Assembly (NCBI GenBank): GCA_947479475.1
Contig: CANJZW010000021.1
Span: 1 to 58,951 of the forward strand
Direction: 5' to 3'
DNA length: 58,951 bases
Origin: Chthoniobacteraceae bacterium
GTDB lineage: Bacteria > Verrucomicrobiota > Verrucomicrobiia > Chthoniobacterales > Chthoniobacteraceae
Part shown: piece by piece, positions 27,853 through 35,991 of the stretch
Position numbering within the stretch: position 1 is the stretch's first letter
Layout: each line of letters starts with the position of its first letter
Made by a program: the position numbers and the translations under genes
Notes under the pieces: generated by a model
What the model saw: only the letters and a program-made list of their open reading frames with translations
Told to the model about the DNA's origin: nothing
The model's database searches: none

Positions 27853-28284
27853 ATGTGCGCATCCTTTGAAGCAAATGGAAAACAGTGGAGACCTGGGCGC
27901 ATCATCGGAGTGTGGAGCGAAGGGCTGGCGCAGCGGGCCGTTTGGAGCGGGTTTGCCAGGAGTGAAATTCTCTCGTGGTGGATGGATAAGGGCTTCGTCC
28001 CTGTGGACGTTCCGGCGGTGCGTTTTGCGGAACGTTCCCGCCGAGAGGGCCGCTTGGTTTGGGGCGACATGCCGCCCGGACTTGTCATTCGAGGGCTCTG
28101 GGACGCGACGGGATCCATCCCTCAGGTTTTGATCGTCACCCGGCAGGCAACTTCCGGGGAGGAGGAAAGCTTCGGACACGAGAGAATGCCGATGCTCGTG
28201 CCCCCTCTTTTTTCAGCGGAACTCCTGCCCGAAGCTTTGGAGCCGGAGCCCGTCAGCCGGGATCGTCAAATGGAGCTTTTCTGA
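27853..28284 (+). CDS. Minimal SRAP (HMCES/YedK)-like protein
   Basis: A 143-residue protein that I read as a divergent SOS-response-associated peptidase/abasic-site crosslinker. It begins Met-Cys (MCASFE, compare MCGRF), the invariant Cys2 that attacks abasic sites after Met removal. The C-terminal half keeps IRGLWDATG, QVLIVTRQAT and the family histidine in HERMPMLVP (H109, R111, P113), followed by a PVSRD segment. The central block that normally holds the catalytic glutamate (FYEW) and the YxI strand is missing, so the protein is about 80 residues shorter than YedK. It may protect single-stranded DNA at abasic sites with altered chemistry, or may have lost activity. The assignment is by eye and uncertain. 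Confidence 0.55.
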   Translation: MCASFEANGKQWRPGRIIGVWSEGLAQRAVWSGFARSEILSWWMDKGFVPVDVPAVRFAERSRREGRLVWGDMPPGLVIRGLWDATGSIPQVLIVTRQATSGEEESFGHERMPMLVPPLFSAELLPEALEPEPVSRDRQMELF

Positions 28285-28312
28285 GAGCGGAACAGTGGCG
28301 GGATCCTCTTTG

Positions 28313-28331
28313 CGCCCACGGTCAGTGGGCG
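28313..28331. terminator. Short perfect hairpin at the junction of convergent genes
   Basis: CGCCCAC (28313-28319) pairs with GTGGGCG (28325-28331) across a five-base loop. It lies 29 bases after the SRAP-like stop codon and spans the stop codon of the opposing repeat-bearing gene. There is no U-run, so termination is only a suggestion. Confidence 0.4.
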
Positions 28332-28681
28332 TGAGAGGGTTCTTCGGGCTGTGTTCCGGAAAGAAAAGCGAGGGCCTTATCGTAGCTGCAGCGCTCCAAA
28401 TAATGTTTGAGCCGAGGATGGACGGGCAGGGGGAGCTGTTGTGCAACCGCTACAATCCGTTCCGAGACGCGCCTCAAAGCGTCCAAGTGGCCGGCCGCAT
28501 CGCGCTCGTACCAGGCCCGGTCCGCGATGACAGAAAGGCGTTCCTCCAAGGCGGACGCCAGGAGCGCCGTTGGTGAGGATGCGGACGCCAGGAGCGCCGT
28601 TGGTGAGGATGCGGACGCCAGGAGCGCCGTTGGTGAGGATGCGGACGCCAGGAGCGCCGTTGGTGAGGCGGGTTCGCTCAC
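28322..28681 (-). CDS. Small protein with N-terminal 10-residue tandem repeats
   Basis: A 119-residue protein of unknown family. The GTG start overlaps the stop codon of the DUF2934 gene in a GTGA arrangement, so translation is probably coupled. Residues 5-45 are four near-identical copies of SSPTALLASA. These are followed by a charged helical domain (LEERLSVIADRAWYERD, RRVSERIVAVAQQLP, LKHYLERCSYDKALAFL). The repeats are almost identical in DNA, so they arose recently and could vary in number between strains without shifting the frame. The helical domain looks conserved-type but I cannot name it. Pairing with the DUF2934 gene suggests a joint role. Confidence 0.6.
   Translation of the reverse strand: MSEPASPTALLASASSPTALLASASSPTALLASASSPTALLASALEERLSVIADRAWYERDAAGHLDALRRVSERIVAVAQQLPLPVHPRLKHYLERCSYDKALAFLSGTQPEEPSHAH
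28551..28668. repeat. 30-bp direct tandem repeat, four copies
   Basis: The unit GCGGACGCCAGGAGCGCCGT plus ten further bases recurs four times at exactly 30-base spacing (starts 28551, 28581, 28611, 28641), with the last two bases of the fourth copy different. The period is a multiple of three, so every frame stays open. It encodes the N-terminal decapeptide repeats of the minus-strand gene. No spacers are present, so it is not a CRISPR array. Confidence 0.97.
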
Positions 28682-29145
28682 CTGGCTTTCCTCAGGGAGG
28701 AGGCGATCGACGTGGACTCCGCTTTCAGTTGGCGCTCCGCTTCCAGCCAGTCGGCGTCGTGGTCGCCCGGATGACCGTTTGATTGCCGGTTTTCGGCAAG
28801 GAAATAGGCCCGGACGGCGATCATTTCATACGTCACGGCTTGGGTCAGTGCTTGGTTTACGGCTGGGTTTTCATGGAAACCTTGCGGCTCGGCGTCCACA
28901 GGGGAAGCTTTGGAGGCTGGTTTGACGGCGCGTTTTCTAGGTATTTTGGCCGTGCCTGAATCGACGGCTTTTTTCGTGGCTTTTGGCGCTGCACCCTCCG
29001 GGTTTGGAGCTTTGGGAGCTTTGGCGGCGGGATCAGAATCCCTAGAAACCTTGGCAGCTTTGGCAGCTTTGGCGGAGGCTCCGGGAACCGTGGACGATCC
29101 ACCGGCAGTTTCTAATTCAGCGGTCTGCTGTTTTTGGTTCGGCAT
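28678..29145 (-). CDS. DUF2934 protein with Lys/Ala-rich linker
   Basis: A 155-residue protein. The N-terminal two thirds are low complexity, rich in Ala, Lys and Pro (AKAAKAAKVSRD, KAPKAPN, KATKKAV, PRKRAVKPA), resembling histone H1-like tails. The C-terminal 45 residues match DUF2934: TYEMIAVRAYFLAENRQ...DADWLEAERQLKAE. DUF2934 is a short helical domain of unknown function found in many bacteria. I prefer the start at 29145, since the further upstream sequence does not look like the family. The gene lies 141 bases downstream of miaA and overlaps the next gene by four bases. The basic tail suggests DNA or RNA binding; this is inference only. Confidence 0.75.
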   Translation of the reverse strand: MPNQKQQTAELETAGGSSTVPGASAKAAKAAKVSRDSDPAAKAPKAPNPEGAAPKATKKAVDSGTAKIPRKRAVKPASKASPVDAEPQGFHENPAVNQALTQAVTYEMIAVRAYFLAENRQSNGHPGDHDADWLEAERQLKAESTSIASSLRKAR

Positions 29146-29286
29146 AACAACGGGCACTTGAAGGTTATTTCTGACCAGGGGCGACCTAGGGCATCGTGGG
29201 GCGAACGCTGTGCAAGTTAAGCCAAGAAAGCTAGATCGTCCATTGAAAGTAAGTTGGATGTCAAAAACAGCCGGCAATTCCAAAGT

Positions 29287-30189
29287 TTAGCGTTTCCCGG
29301 CGGAGAGCAGGTCGAGGCAAAACGCCATCGATTCTTTCCAAGGGAGCGCCTTGAGGGCGGGTTCCTTCCTGAACCAGGTCTCCTGCCTGCGGGCATACTG
29401 GCGCGTGGCAAACACGATGCGCTCCACGGCCGTCTCTCTGCAGGAGTTTCCCTCAAGGACCTCGGCCACCTCGCGCAGGCCGATCGCCTGTTTGGCATTA
29501 ATCCCCATCTTGGGCAATGCGAGGCGAACCTCCTCCTCGACGCCGTTTTGAAAAAGCTGGCCGGCTCGAGCTTCGATTTTGCGGTGTAACTCCCCCCTTT
29601 CCACACTCAGCCAGACCCCCACCGTGGGGCGCTTCGTGGGCGCGGGCTCGCGGAAGCTTGTGAAGGGACGTCCGGTGAGGAGGCACACCTCAAGCGCCCG
29701 GATCACACGGCGCGGATTTTGCAGATCCACCGTTTGAGCGGCGGTTGCGTCGAGGTTGATTAATTGGCGGCACAATTCCTGGAGCGAGCGCGATTCAAGG
29801 TCCAGGCGCAGGGCGGGATCCGGGCTGGGCAGCCCTTCGGAGAGGCCGTAGAGCACAGCCCTAATGTACAGGCCCGTGCCGCCGACCAGGATGGGGAGGC
29901 GCCCTGCCGCCCAGCTTTGGGCGATGCGCTCGCGGGCGATCTTGAGGTAGCGCGCGGCGTCGAAGAGTTCGGCCGGGTCGAATTCACCCACGAGCTGGTG
30001 GGGGGCGAGGGCCAGTTCTTGCGGCGTTGGTTGTGCGGTGAGCAGGGGCAGGCCGCGGTAGAGTTGAAAGGCGTCGGCGTTGATGATTTCCGCGCCTGTC
30101 TTTTGCGCTAACTCAAGGGCGAGAGAGGACTTTCCGGAGGCCGTCGGCCCGCCGATGACCAGGGCGGGAGCGGATTCTTTCGGGTCCAT
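29287..30189 (-). CDS. miaA: tRNA dimethylallyltransferase
   Basis: A 300-residue cytoplasmic enzyme that transfers a dimethylallyl group to N6 of A37 in tRNAs reading codons that start with U. The P-loop GGPTASGKSS lies at 13-22. The substrate motif is INADAFQLYRGL (36-47), where most homologues have DSMQVY, so Ser is replaced by Ala. VGGTGLYIRAVLYGL, NPRRVIRALE, and AIGLREV with the RQYARRQETWFRK tRNA-contact region are also present. Length is normal. It lies in the long minus-strand run behind the RodZ-like gene, 27 bases away. The DUF2934 gene follows. Confidence 0.96.
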   Translation of the reverse strand: MDPKESAPALVIGGPTASGKSSLALELAQKTGAEIINADAFQLYRGLPLLTAQPTPQELALAPHQLVGEFDPAELFDAARYLKIARERIAQSWAAGRLPILVGGTGLYIRAVLYGLSEGLPSPDPALRLDLESRSLQELCRQLINLDATAAQTVDLQNPRRVIRALEVCLLTGRPFTSFREPAPTKRPTVGVWLSVERGELHRKIEARAGQLFQNGVEEEVRLALPKMGINAKQAIGLREVAEVLEGNSCRETAVERIVFATRQYARRQETWFRKEPALKALPWKESMAFCLDLLSAGKR

Positions 30190-30216
30190 GATGTGGTTTG
30201 CAAGGTGTCGGGCGCC

Positions 30217-30633
30217 CTAGCCCAAACCGAGTCTGCGGAACGTCATTAGTACCCAGAGCGCCACCACCGCCAGAATCAGGATGCCGCCAAACACGAGGAG
30301 GGGCATCACAGAGGGGGACCTTTCCCTGGCCGCCACGGAGTCCTCGGAAAGGGGCGGGATGTGGGCGTTTTTGATGTATTGGTATTCCTTGGTATGGAGG
30401 GCGTTGTGTCCCTCCATGGAGCGCGTTTCCGCAGAGACGTCCACCCCAAGGTGTTTGCCGTACATCGCCAGAAACCCACGGCAATACGCCATGCTCGGAA
30501 AGAGGGAGTAGTCGTCGGACTCGAGAGCTGCCAGTTTGTCTGGCCGGATACAAGTCGACTCGGCCACATTCTCCAGCGAGAGGCCCCGGTCCAGGCGCGC
30601 TTTACGAAGTTTTGCTCCAATGCTTTCAGCCAT
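30217..30633 (-). CDS. RodZ-like helix-turn-helix membrane protein
   Basis: A 138-residue protein with an N-terminal HTH_25 domain (IGAKLRKARLDRGLSLENVA, then RPDKLAALESDDYSLFPS and YCRGFLAMYGKHLGVD), a charged linker, and one membrane segment near 109-130 (LLVFGGILILAVVALWVLM). That is the RodZ layout. The long periplasmic C-terminal domain of RodZ is missing, so this is a short version. RodZ links MreB to the membrane in cell-shape control; a shape or DNA-segregation role fits the position directly after ftsK. The protein ends eight residues past the membrane segment with no periplasmic portion. Confidence 0.75.
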   Translation of the reverse strand: MAESIGAKLRKARLDRGLSLENVAESTCIRPDKLAALESDDYSLFPSMAYCRGFLAMYGKHLGVDVSAETRSMEGHNALHTKEYQYIKNAHIPPLSEDSVAARERSPSVMPLLVFGGILILAVVALWVLMTFRRLGLG

Positions 30634-30708
30634 GAAATTGGTAAATACCCGAATACGGTTCAGCGGGATGTTGTGAGTACGCAGGGATGATAACCGCTAA
30701 AACCTGCC

Positions 30709-33429
30709 CTAAATCCGGTCGGTATCCACTAAGATTTCGCGGGGTTTGATGCCCTCTCCTGGACCGACGTAGCCACGGGATTCAAGGATATCAAGGATTC
30801 GCGCCGCGCGTGTGTAGCCGAGTCGCAAACGGCGCTGGAAGAGGGAGGTACTGGCTTTTTTCTCCTGCCGGATGACTTCCAGGCACTTTTCCACCAATTC
30901 TTCGTCCTCGTCACTGACGTCTTCTTCGCCGTCCTCACTCTCTGACTCGAGACGTTTGTGGATGGAATTTTCGAAAGCAGGGCTGCTTTGGGCGGAGGCA
31001 AAATCCACGAGTCTCTTGACCTCGTCGTCGGTGACCAGCACCCCTTGGGCGCGGATCATGCGTGAGGTGCCGGGCGGGCGGTAAAGCATGTCGCCCTGCC
31101 CGAGCAGTTTTTCAGCGCCGTTTTCATCCAAAATCACGCGCGAATCCAGTGCAGAAGCTACTTGGAAGGCGATCCGGCAGGGGACGTTTGCCTTGATCAC
31201 CCCGGTGATGACGTCGGCGCGGGGGGTTTGGGTGGCGATGATCATGTGAATCCCGGCGGCGCGCGCCTTTTGGGTGATTCGTGCGATGGCGCTTTCCACA
31301 TCCGCGGGGGCGGTCTGCATCAAGTCTGCAAGTTCGTCCACGATGATCACGATGAAGGGCATCCGGTCCGGGATCTGGAGTTCCTTGTCGCGGGGAACCT
31401 TGATGGTGGTCATTCGGGTGATGCGCTCCTCGGAGGAAAGCTCCTCTACGGGAGGCTCCGGTTCGGTCTCGGGGGCGTGCTGGGATTCGAGAGGCTCGGC
31501 AGGCTCGGCGTTGAGCGGTTGCCCCAAGTCTTCGAGGTGTTCGAGGTGTTCGGAGGGCTCCAGGATGGCGGCCGGGCCATCCTCGGGGGCGCGGGCGGCC
31601 TGGAACTCGACTTTGGGATTCCCTTGCGCATCGAAGAGTTCGGGCTGAAGTCGTTTGCGTTCGTCGTCGAGTTCCTTTTGGGACTTCGGTTTGGGGCGGT
31701 CGTTGAAGCCGGCGATGTTGCGCACCCCCGTTTTGGCAAAAATCGCGTAGCGTTTTTCCATCTCATCCACAGCCCAGCGCAGGGCGAGCAGCACCTTTTT
31801 TGGATCGGTCACCACGGGCACGACCAGGTGAGGGAGGGTGTTGTACATCTGCATTTCGACCACCTTTGGGTCGATCATAATGAAGCGCAGTTCCTGAGGG
31901 GTGAATTTGTATAAAATCGAGGCAATGATGGCGTTAATACAGACACTTTTGCCTGAACCCGTCGTGCCTGCGACCAGCCCATGGGGCATGCCGGCGAGGT
32001 CGCCAATGATGGTTTTGCCGTAAACGTCTTTGCCCAGAGCGATGGGGATTTTTGCTTTGCTGATGGAGAATTCGTCGCTTTCGAAGAGTTCCCTGAGGGT
32101 GACTTTTTGCTTTTTGGAGTTCGCGATTTCAATCCCCACTGTGTCTTTGCCCGGAATGGGGGCTAGGATATTGATGCGTTCCGCGCGGGTTGCCCGGGCG
32201 ATGTCTCGTTCGAGCGCGAGGATGCGGTCCACGCGCACTCCTTTGGCGGGGTAGACTTCGTAGCGAGTGATGGTGGGGCCCCGGGTGATGTCGCCGGCGG
32301 AGACCTCGATGCCAAACTGAAGCAGGGTGTCGATGACCACGTCTTGAAGCGCCCGAAGTTCGGCGGGATCCGCCGCCTCGCGGCTCGCCAGATCCACAGG
32401 ATCTAGCAGGTCGATGGACGGCAGTTCATACCCGTCGCAGTCGAGCGCCGCGAGCATGGTATGATCCTTTTCTTTCTTGGGCTCCCTCAGGCGGGGAAGC
32501 GGGGGCGCCGTACTGTCGATGATTTTTGGGGCCGGACGCTCTGGCTCTGTTGCGGGGACGGGAGGCTCGGGAATGAGGGTTTCTGCGGGAGCCGTTGATT
32601 TGAGAACGACTTCTGGAAGCGCTTCCTCAACGGGGTCCACCCGGGGTGACAATTCCTCCTTTGGGGGTTGGGTGCGCGTTTTCCTGCGTTCGTTCACTGG
32701 AGCGGCTGCGGGTTCGACGGTTGCGGCGCGCGCGGCGCGGTCAGCCGACATTTCCAGTTCAGCCTGCTGCAGCGCGCGTGCTTCCTCCCTGTCGGCGCGC
32801 CACTGGAGGAAAGCGTCTTTGGCCTTGGCTGGCAGCAAACACAAGATTTGGAGCACCTCCAGAGGCTGGATGCCGGTCATGTAGAGGAGGCTAACGATGT
32901 AAACAGAGATTAATACGACGCTGGCGCCAATGACGCCGAATAACTCGCGAAATACCGTCTCTCCCACAAACCGTCCCAGCCAGCCGCCTTCCCCCGGCAG
33001 ATTGAGCCGGTGCGCGTCGATTAGCGGAAGGTTGAACAGTTGGGCGAGGCAGGCCCCGGAGCCCACAAAAGCCAGGCTCCAAAGGGCGCGCTTCCCAATC
33101 CGGGTTCCGGACAGGATGAGTTTTGCCGACCCATATCCCAGCAGCAGGGCACAGAGTAGATAGGCGGCACTTCCCAGAAGGAAATAGGCGCACATCGCCA
33201 AAATGGCGCCGATGGAACCCAGAAAGTTAAGGCTGTGCGCGGAAGCTTGCTGGGGCGTAGGCGAATGGAACGGAAGCCAACTGGGCAGGTCCTGAGGGGT
33301 GTAGGAGATCAGCGAAAGAAACAGGACCAATCCGGCCGCGAGAAGGAGGAGCCCTTTGAACTCGTGGGAGGCGGCGTGTGGCGTCTGCTCTTCAGTGCTG
33401 GCTTGGGGTATTTCCTTCAGGCGTGCCAT
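30709..33429 (-). CDS. ftsK: FtsK/SpoIIIE DNA translocase
   Basis: A 906-residue inner-membrane ATPase that pumps chromosomal DNA at the septum. The start at 33429 (MARLKEIP) places the first membrane helix at about residues 25-45; the upstream frame is open but not family-like. Four to five membrane segments lie in the first 200 residues, then an acidic, Pro-rich linker (about 215-330). The motor has Walker A GTTGSGKSVCINAII near residue 490 and Walker B FIVIIVDELADLM near 700. The gap between the motifs carries an extra acidic stretch of roughly 60 residues compared with E. coli. The C-terminal gamma winged-helix (EKCLEVIRQEKKASTSLFQRRL...ARILDILESRGYVGPGEG) that reads KOPS-type sequences is present. 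Confidence 0.96.
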   Translation of the reverse strand: MARLKEIPQASTEEQTPHAASHEFKGLLLLAAGLVLFLSLISYTPQDLPSWLPFHSPTPQQASAHSLNFLGSIGAILAMCAYFLLGSAAYLLCALLLGYGSAKLILSGTRIGKRALWSLAFVGSGACLAQLFNLPLIDAHRLNLPGEGGWLGRFVGETVFRELFGVIGASVVLISVYIVSLLYMTGIQPLEVLQILCLLPAKAKDAFLQWRADREEARALQQAELEMSADRAARAATVEPAAAPVNERRKTRTQPPKEELSPRVDPVEEALPEVVLKSTAPAETLIPEPPVPATEPERPAPKIIDSTAPPLPRLREPKKEKDHTMLAALDCDGYELPSIDLLDPVDLASREAADPAELRALQDVVIDTLLQFGIEVSAGDITRGPTITRYEVYPAKGVRVDRILALERDIARATRAERINILAPIPGKDTVGIEIANSKKQKVTLRELFESDEFSISKAKIPIALGKDVYGKTIIGDLAGMPHGLVAGTTGSGKSVCINAIIASILYKFTPQELRFIMIDPKVVEMQMYNTLPHLVVPVVTDPKKVLLALRWAVDEMEKRYAIFAKTGVRNIAGFNDRPKPKSQKELDDERKRLQPELFDAQGNPKVEFQAARAPEDGPAAILEPSEHLEHLEDLGQPLNAEPAEPLESQHAPETEPEPPVEELSSEERITRMTTIKVPRDKELQIPDRMPFIVIIVDELADLMQTAPADVESAIARITQKARAAGIHMIIATQTPRADVITGVIKANVPCRIAFQVASALDSRVILDENGAEKLLGQGDMLYRPPGTSRMIRAQGVLVTDDEVKRLVDFASAQSSPAFENSIHKRLESESEDGEEDVSDEDEELVEKCLEVIRQEKKASTSLFQRRLRLGYTRAARILDILESRGYVGPGEGIKPREILVDTDRI

Positions 33430-33485
33430 GAGGTTGGGGGTCAGGGGGGAACTGGGAAATCTGAGTGAAGGGGCCTTCCTATTAA

Positions 33486-33878
33486 TTACTCGGGAAGCGC
33501 AAGGCGTGGTGCGTCGCCCCACAAATGCTCGAGGGCGTATTGCGGGCGCTTGGCCTCGTGGAAAATGTGCACAATGACGTCGCCAAAGTCCGCCACAATC
33601 CACTGGCTAAAGGGCAGGCCGTCCACGTGGAGTGAACGGACGCCGTGTTCGTCGCGCAGGACGTTTTGAATCTCTTCAACAATCGCTTTGAGCTGGGGCT
33701 CCGAATTTCCGGAACAGATGACATAAAAATCGGTGAAGGTCGAAATCCCGCGCAGATCAAGAGCGACGATGGCCTCTGCCTTTTTGTTTTTTGCGGCTTC
33801 AGAGATTAGGCGTGCCAGTGTTTCACTGGAAGGGCGCGTGTTAGGATTTGGCAGGCTTGTGGGGCTGGTAAATGGCAT
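33486..33878 (-). CDS. rsfS: Ribosomal silencing factor RsfS
   Basis: A 130-residue cytoplasmic protein that binds ribosomal protein uL14 and blocks subunit joining when nutrients are low. Family features are IVALDLRGISTFTDFYVICSG, SEPQLKAIVEEI, LHVDGLPFSQWIVADFGDVIVHIFH and YALEHLWGDA. The N-terminus before SSETLARLI is Pro/Ser-rich and its start is uncertain. The ATG at 33878 overlaps the end of nadD by 38 bases, a common arrangement that suggests coupled translation. The frame is open a further 32 codons upstream inside nadD. Confidence 0.94.
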   Translation of the reverse strand: MPFTSPTSLPNPNTRPSSETLARLISEAAKNKKAEAIVALDLRGISTFTDFYVICSGNSEPQLKAIVEEIQNVLRDEHGVRSLHVDGLPFSQWIVADFGDVIVHIFHEAKRPQYALEHLWGDAPRLALPE

Positions 33879-34431
33879 GGGCGTAAATAAAGGCTCGAAC
33901 GGACTCAGGCACAAGGTATCGGATGGAGAGCCCTGCGGCAATGCGTTGTCGGATTTCTGTCGAAGAGAGATCAACCCGGCGGCTCAAATGGTGCCTCCCG
34001 GGAGGCGTTGAATCGCCGCCTTCCTCTGTGGCGCGCCCAAAACAGACAAATTCCACGAGTTGATTCAGCCGCTCGATTTTGTGCCAAGTGTGCAGTTTTT
34101 GAAGATTGTCTTCGCCCAGCAGCAGAAAAAGGCGCGCTTCCGGCCAGCGTGCCTGCATGAATTCAGCCGTGTCCACCGTATAGCTCGGCCCCTCGCGATA
34201 GAGTTCCAGCGCATCCACAGTCAGGCGTTCCTCCCCGGCAACCGCCGCTTCCAGCATCCGAAGGCGTTGCATTCCGTCCGCCTTCGGGGCGGCGTGGAGC
34301 TTGTGCGGGTTGATTCCAGCGGGGATAAAAACCAGAAGGTCCAAATCGAGCTGCTCCAAGGCGTCCTGTGCAAGCAGGAGGTGGCCGTGGTGAACGGGGT
34401 CAAAGCTGCCGCCAAAAAGAGCAATTCGCAT
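33841..34431 (-). CDS. nadD: Nicotinate-nucleotide adenylyltransferase
   Basis: A 196-residue enzyme of NAD synthesis that converts nicotinate mononucleotide and ATP to deamido-NAD. The nucleotide-binding motif GGSFDPVHHGH lies at 7-17, PAGINPHK at 38-44, the LLLGEDNLQKLHTWHK block at 103-118, and the second nucleotidyltransferase signature SSTEIRQRI at 156-164. Length is as expected. The gene overlaps rsfS downstream. The namZ gene ends 143 bases upstream. Confidence 0.96.
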   Translation of the reverse strand: MRIALFGGSFDPVHHGHLLLAQDALEQLDLDLLVFIPAGINPHKLHAAPKADGMQRLRMLEAAVAGEERLTVDALELYREGPSYTVDTAEFMQARWPEARLFLLLGEDNLQKLHTWHKIERLNQLVEFVCFGRATEEGGDSTPPGRHHLSRRVDLSSTEIRQRIAAGLSIRYLVPESVRAFIYAHAIYQPHKPAKS

Positions 34432-34574
34432 GGGGTGCGGGTTGGGAGAGGAAAAAAGCGCCGAAGTTTCCCTCGAAGGGTTAGGGGAACGGGTCGGAAA
34501 TCTTCAGCGTGGAATACGCCGGCCGTGGTTTGGACCCCAGGGATAAGCCCCGGAGACCACCCCAGACGCTTTCC

Positions 34575-35867
34575 TTAGTAAAACAGGTAAGCCTTGCGTT
34601 CTTCGCGGAATTTCTCGACCCCCGGCTTCCACCCCTGCGCTATCTTTTGTACAGAGGTTCCCTTTCGCAACTGGTCGCGGATGGTGTTGCTTCCATAAAC
34701 CTTCCAGAAAATATCCAGTTTGTCCGCCGAAGACTTGGCGAACAGGTCTGGTTTGGAAGCACGGTTGGTTTCCACCAGCAGCGCCAGCGCCAGCACGCAG
34801 AGATCTCCCTTGGCTTTGGGATCGATGGCGAGTCGGCACCCGCTAAACCCGCCTGCCGTGTACGGGCGCACCTGAACACCGTCTAACCCGAGGCCTTTGA
34901 TGGTGCTGGTGAAGGCGTCGGGGTTCACCCCCTTGCCCGCGCAAATCTCAAAGGGATTTGGGCCGTCCACGCCGGTTTCCAGCCCCGCGAGCGAGCCCAC
35001 GATGCCCGTGGCTACGTAGTAGGCGGGGGAATCCGCTCGCGGAATGTTGGGGGAGGTCTGCACCCAGCGTAGCCCTGTGTCCCTCCACACCATGGGGCGC
35101 TCCCAACCCTGCATTTTAACCACGGTGAGCTTGCACTGTGCCGCCATCCACTTGCGTTCGTTCAGCATGCGGGCTAGTTCGCCGCAGGTCATCCCGTGGA
35201 CGTAGGGCACCGGCAGCTGCCCCACGAACGAAATCCACTGAGGTTCCACCGGCGGGCCCTCCACCCGCGTCCCGCCCAGGGGATTGGGCCGGTCCAGCAC
35301 CATGAATTCCATCCCGCACTCTCCGGCGGCCTCCATGCAGCGCGCCATCGTTGAAACGTAGGTATACGAACGAACGCCGATGTCCTGCATGTCGTAAATG
35401 AGCACATCAATCCCTCGGAGCATGTCCGGGGTGGGTTTGCGCGTGGGGCCGTAGAGCGAGTGGGCCGTCACTCCGGTGACGGGGTCTTTGCGGTTGGCGA
35501 CGTATTTGCCCGCCAGTTCCTTGCCGTCCAGCCCGTGTTCCGGCGTGAAAAGCGCCACCAGTTTGACCCCCGAGGCCTTGGCGAGAATCTCCCGCGTGCG
35601 GCGGCCCGCCGAGTTAACTCCGGTCTGGTTGGTGATCAGCCCCACTCTTTTCCCCTTGAGTGAATCGAACCCGCGGCTTTCCAACCGGTCAATCCCCAGC
35701 TCCAGCGCGTACGCGGGCTGAGCGATCAGCAGTATGGGCAGGATCGGCAGGGGAAGCAATGCAAGCAAGGAGGGGAACCGTGCCGCTAGAAACGATTGGA
35801 ACGATTGGAACGATTGGAACGATTGGAATGAGAGTGAAAAAAAGGATGAAAAAAACGAGCGCAGCAT
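34575..35867 (-). CDS. namZ: NamZ-type exo-beta-N-acetylmuramidase (DUF1343)
   Basis: A 430-residue secreted enzyme of the DUF1343 family, shown in other bacteria to release N-acetylmuramic acid from peptidoglycan fragments. Landmarks are GKRVGLITNQTGVN, LFTPEHGLDG, HSLYGPTRKPTPDML, DVLIYDMQDIGVRSYTYVSTM, DRPNPLGGTRVEGP, PYVHGMTCGELARML and NPFEICAGKGV. The start at 35867 yields an unusual long leader (LRSFFSSFF, then four FQS repeats, then a hydrophobic LLALLPLPILPILLI segment). Other in-frame ATGs lie upstream at 35951 and 35981. It follows prc by 124 bases and precedes nadD, all on the minus strand. Confidence 0.88.
   Translation of the reverse strand: MLRSFFSSFFSLSFQSFQSFQSFQSFLAARFPSLLALLPLPILPILLIAQPAYALELGIDRLESRGFDSLKGKRVGLITNQTGVNSAGRRTREILAKASGVKLVALFTPEHGLDGKELAGKYVANRKDPVTGVTAHSLYGPTRKPTPDMLRGIDVLIYDMQDIGVRSYTYVSTMARCMEAAGECGMEFMVLDRPNPLGGTRVEGPPVEPQWISFVGQLPVPYVHGMTCGELARMLNERKWMAAQCKLTVVKMQGWERPMVWRDTGLRWVQTSPNIPRADSPAYYVATGIVGSLAGLETGVDGPNPFEICAGKGVNPDAFTSTIKGLGLDGVQVRPYTAGGFSGCRLAIDPKAKGDLCVLALALLVETNRASKPDLFAKSSADKLDIFWKVYGSNTIRDQLRKGTSVQKIAQGWKPGVEKFREERKAYLFY
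35793..35828. repeat. 9-bp tandem repeat in the namZ leader
   Basis: The unit CGATTGGAA occurs four times in succession with no mismatch. On the minus strand it encodes four Phe-Gln-Ser triplets just before the hydrophobic core of the signal peptide. The period is a multiple of three, so length changes would not break the gene. Confidence 0.95.
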
Positions 35868-35991
35868 AAACGGCAGGCGGTAGGCGATAATCGACAGGAG
35901 GCTTGGGAAAGATGGAAAAAGAATCAGCGCGCCGCCCCTCCACTCTACCATGGATTGACGGCGCGTGCGAATTTCTCTCAAGCCTCAGGCG

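Noticed and set aside
28551..28668. CRISPR array
   Set aside because: The 30-bp units are contiguous with no spacers and lie within a coding frame.
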